From Opitutia bacterium (GTDB taxonomy: Bacteria; Verrucomicrobiota; Verrucomicrobiia; Opitutales; Coraliomargaritaceae): 8,346 nucleotides of DNA. How positions within the stretch are numbered: the first letter of the stretch is position 1; each line of letters begins with the position of its first letter. The DNA lies in assembly GCA_018663485.1 (NCBI GenBank), contig JABJQI010000196.1:1-8346 (forward strand), written 5' to 3'. Under the pieces are notes generated by a model. That model saw only the letters and a list, made by a program, of their open reading frames with translations. It was not told where the DNA came from and ran no database searches. Shown here piece after piece: positions 6,669 to 8,346 of this stretch. The translations under genes and the position numbers were made by a program.

Positions 6669-7906
6669 TCTAAACGGGAATCAGCAAAACTAATAAAGTC
6701 ATTAGCCGCCTGATCACGAAGATCCTCGGCCATTAAAAAGCGCCGCTGATAGAAATCAATTTCCAACGCCTCTCCTGTGCCCACTCGATCCGTCTGTAAT
6801 TCCGACAACATGCTCGTGACGAAACGCTTCAGCAGACGCTGGTTATGCGACGAGTTGGTGCCGCGATGCCATTGAAAGTCGCGGTCAAAATATTCAAACA
6901 AATAGCCCAGTGAATCGTGACTTCTGAAGCTAGTCATGAGCTGGTCCTCATGCTGTAACTTATGTCCAATCTGGCTCATCGCTCTGCTGCGATCTTCGTA
7001 GTGATTGTAGACTTCAGCTTGACGATATAAATCAGACAAGGCGACCTGCGCCCACTCTATCTCGCCGTCTAATCGATAGCCAAAGCGGCGTACATCCGCT
7101 TGTACCCAATCTTTGGACCACTTAGTCTTCGCACTGAAATCTTTAAGGTGAGAAGCAATCGCGATGACTCGGCCCAATCCATCGTGCACGATCGGACTAC
7201 CGCTGTTACCCGGCACGAATTTAGCAGACACTACAACTTCATCAGGCCCGATACCATGAATCTCGCCTTTCAGCCGTCCCACAACACGCGCACCATCTGA
7301 ATTCCCAACAACGGTTACCGCTTGACCGATGCCGACCTCATCAAAACTCAACGACTGTGACATTGGCAGCGTCGGCCCTGCCCACTCAATCGGTACAATC
7401 GCAATATCACGTCGCCGACTGACATAGCCATAAGAAGGCAAGGTAATCTCGACTCCATCCAACGTTTGAATGATTGCACTCCGTGCAGCGCCCAATACAT
7501 GGATGTTAGTAATTAAAAAAGTGCGACCTCGGATCTTTGCAATGAACCCAGAGCCCTCAGATTGCTCAGATGAAATCACCACCAGCGCAGCCGAAGCAAT
7601 CTTGACCTCGACGACTGCTGGCACTGGCTCGTTGCGCTTTGCCCATTCCACTTCTGCTGCAGCCAATTCACGCTTTAGGCGAATAATGCGACCCTCGAGC
7701 GATTCTGCGACAGCCCTGGATTGCTTATCCTCTTCCTGTATGCGCTGCAACAGTTCCTGCCGAGCCCGCTTAGCCCGTTCCAATGGCGACTGATTGGCAT
7801 CCTGTATATTCTCAACAAAGCCCTGACCAAGCGCAGAAGCAGAGCCCAACCATAGCAGTGCGCAGAGCTGCCATAGTCGACAACGGAGAAATAGAGGCGT
7901 GGCCAT
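6665..7906 (-). CDS. Secreted trypsin-like serine protease (S1C/HtrA-like domain)
   Basis: The 413-residue protein begins with a signal peptide (basic MATPLFLRCR, hydrophobic core to about residue 24, likely cut after ASALG), so it acts in the periplasm or outside. A charged helical, probably coiled-coil stretch follows (about 41-92). The protease domain (about 100-270) shows the full triad: H136 in TNIHVL, D167 in RRRDIAIVPI and S235 in FVPGNSGSPIV. No PDZ domain is seen, unlike HtrA/DegP. The last 140 residues are a charged helical region of unknown kind. The frame is open up to 8050, but a start there would overlap the preceding gene and hide the signal peptide, so the ATG at 7906 is chosen. 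It lies 76 nt after the upstream stop, without a Shine-Dalgarno. Substrate unknown. Confidence 0.88.
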   Translation of the reverse strand: MATPLFLRCRLWQLCALLWLGSASALGQGFVENIQDANQSPLERAKRARQELLQRIQEEDKQSRAVAESLEGRIIRLKRELAAAEVEWAKRNEPVPAVVEVKIASAALVVISSEQSEGSGFIAKIRGRTFLITNIHVLGAARSAIIQTLDGVEITLPSYGYVSRRRDIAIVPIEWAGPTLPMSQSLSFDEVGIGQAVTVVGNSDGARVVGRLKGEIHGIGPDEVVVSAKFVPGNSGSPIVHDGLGRVIAIASHLKDFSAKTKWSKDWVQADVRRFGYRLDGEIEWAQVALSDLYRQAEVYNHYEDRSRAMSQIGHKLQHEDQLMTSFRSHDSLGYLFEYFDRDFQWHRGTNSSHNQRLLKRFVTSMLSELQTDRVGTGEALEIDFYQRRFLMAEDLRDQAANDFISFADSRLD

Positions 7907-7982
7907 TGTGCACAGAATACGGTACTCGTCACCGCCTTCAAGTCGATTTGTCGACACGGCAGACAATCGAACCCAGCATGCC

Positions 7983-8346
7983 CTATTCGACTTCCAAATC
8001 AAAATGACCGAACACTTCGCGTCCTGACACCTGAACTTGAGCGAAGACACGATACCAGCCAGGGTTCGGCACGTTGAACAAAAAAGCGAGTTCTGGTGAC
8101 CCTAGCGACCGAGCGGACACCACACTATCGATCGGATGCATGTGAGCGAAACCTTTGCCCGCAGCATCGAAGGCGACCATGTGCCCCGGTGCGCCCATAA
8201 CATCTTGGAGCTCAACAATACTGCCATCGGCCGCAGTTACGTCTAATTCGAAACGATAGTCGACGCCGGTGCGCATCCGTTCCGTAGACAGACCGCCAAG
8301 ACTAAATCGTAAGCCATCGACGACACTCTCAAGCTGACGTTCGAAA
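7983..8346 (-). CDS. 3' part of a predicted secreted beta-rich protein with an HMHP motif (5' end outside window)
   Basis: The reading frame is open from the window edge; 120 codons and the stop are visible. An internal ATG at 8276 is not needed as a start, because the frame continues upstream without a stop. The visible part alternates like a beta sandwich: a Y-R-F-E-L-D-V strand, then E-L-Q-D-V-M-G-A-P-G-H-M-V-A-F, then F-A-H-M-H-P, then L-A-F-L-F-N-V-P-N-P-G-W-Y-R-V-F-A-Q-V-Q-V. The order G-H then H-x-H-P then P-G-x-Y-R-x-F-x-Q resembles C-terminal domains of bacterial envelope proteins often found with metal or copper handling genes, as I recall them, but no family name can be fixed here. 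The His/Met cluster could bind a metal; that is inference. It may share a transcript with the protease gene downstream. Confidence 0.75.
   Translation of the reverse strand, partial: FERQLESVVDGLRFSLGGLSTERMRTGVDYRFELDVTAADGSIVELQDVMGAPGHMVAFDAAGKGFAHMHPIDSVVSARSLGSPELAFLFNVPNPGWYRVFAQVQVSGREVFGHFDLEVE

Noticed and set aside
7907..8050. Upstream extension of the protease to 8050 (461 residues)
   Set aside because: It would overlap the end of the preceding gene and bury the clear signal peptide that begins at the 7906 start.

Overview
The window is ordinary chromosomal DNA of a free-living bacterium with balanced base composition. It holds housekeeping genes (rpsA, dinB, thyA, folA) set among small conserved-family proteins and unusually structured intergenic DNA. 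No start codon has a strong Shine-Dalgarno sequence. Together with the protein sequences, this suggests the Verrucomicrobiota (Opitutia/Puniceicoccales-like), but that placement is an inference made without a database search. No tRNA, rRNA, CRISPR array, insertion sequence or phage gene is visible.

Layout. Positions 1-143 hold no convincing gene but a chain of inverted repeats, followed by the rho-independent terminator of rpsA. rpsA (200-1858, minus) encodes a six-domain ribosomal protein S1. A 265-bp divergent intergenic region leads to a plus-strand pair: a DUF2288 protein (2124-2447) and, 9 nt later, dinB, the translesion DNA polymerase IV (2457-3506). A 549-bp gap (3507-4055) carries the most interesting signal of the window. 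Two copies of a structured element about 200 bp apart read on the minus strand as a conserved 14-nt box, a spacer, a 32-nt hairpin with an identical GGGGUA-containing loop, and a U5 tract. They look like two small RNAs of one family. Then come a DUF721/DciA-like protein (4056-4418), thyA (4490-5284) and folA (5334-5807) on the plus strand.

A terminator for the convergent minus-strand gene follows folA, then a DUF805 membrane protein (5920-6255, minus). The next 400 bp or so are non-coding and end in an inverted repeat and five tandem copies of GAACTAA, which run into the stop codon of a secreted trypsin-like serine protease (6665-7906, minus). The window ends in the 3' part of a gene for a predicted secreted beta-rich protein with a His-Met-His-Pro motif (7983 to the edge, minus).

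How the genes fit together. ThyA makes dTMP using methylene-tetrahydrofolate and releases dihydrofolate; FolA reduces the dihydrofolate back, so thyA-folA is a closed dTMP cycle. The DUF721 gene just upstream belongs to the DciA family of replicative-helicase loaders, which puts precursor supply beside replication initiation. DinB is a lesion-bypass polymerase; its DUF2288 partner has no known function. The protease and the DUF805 protein act in the envelope or periplasm and look unrelated to the replication genes.
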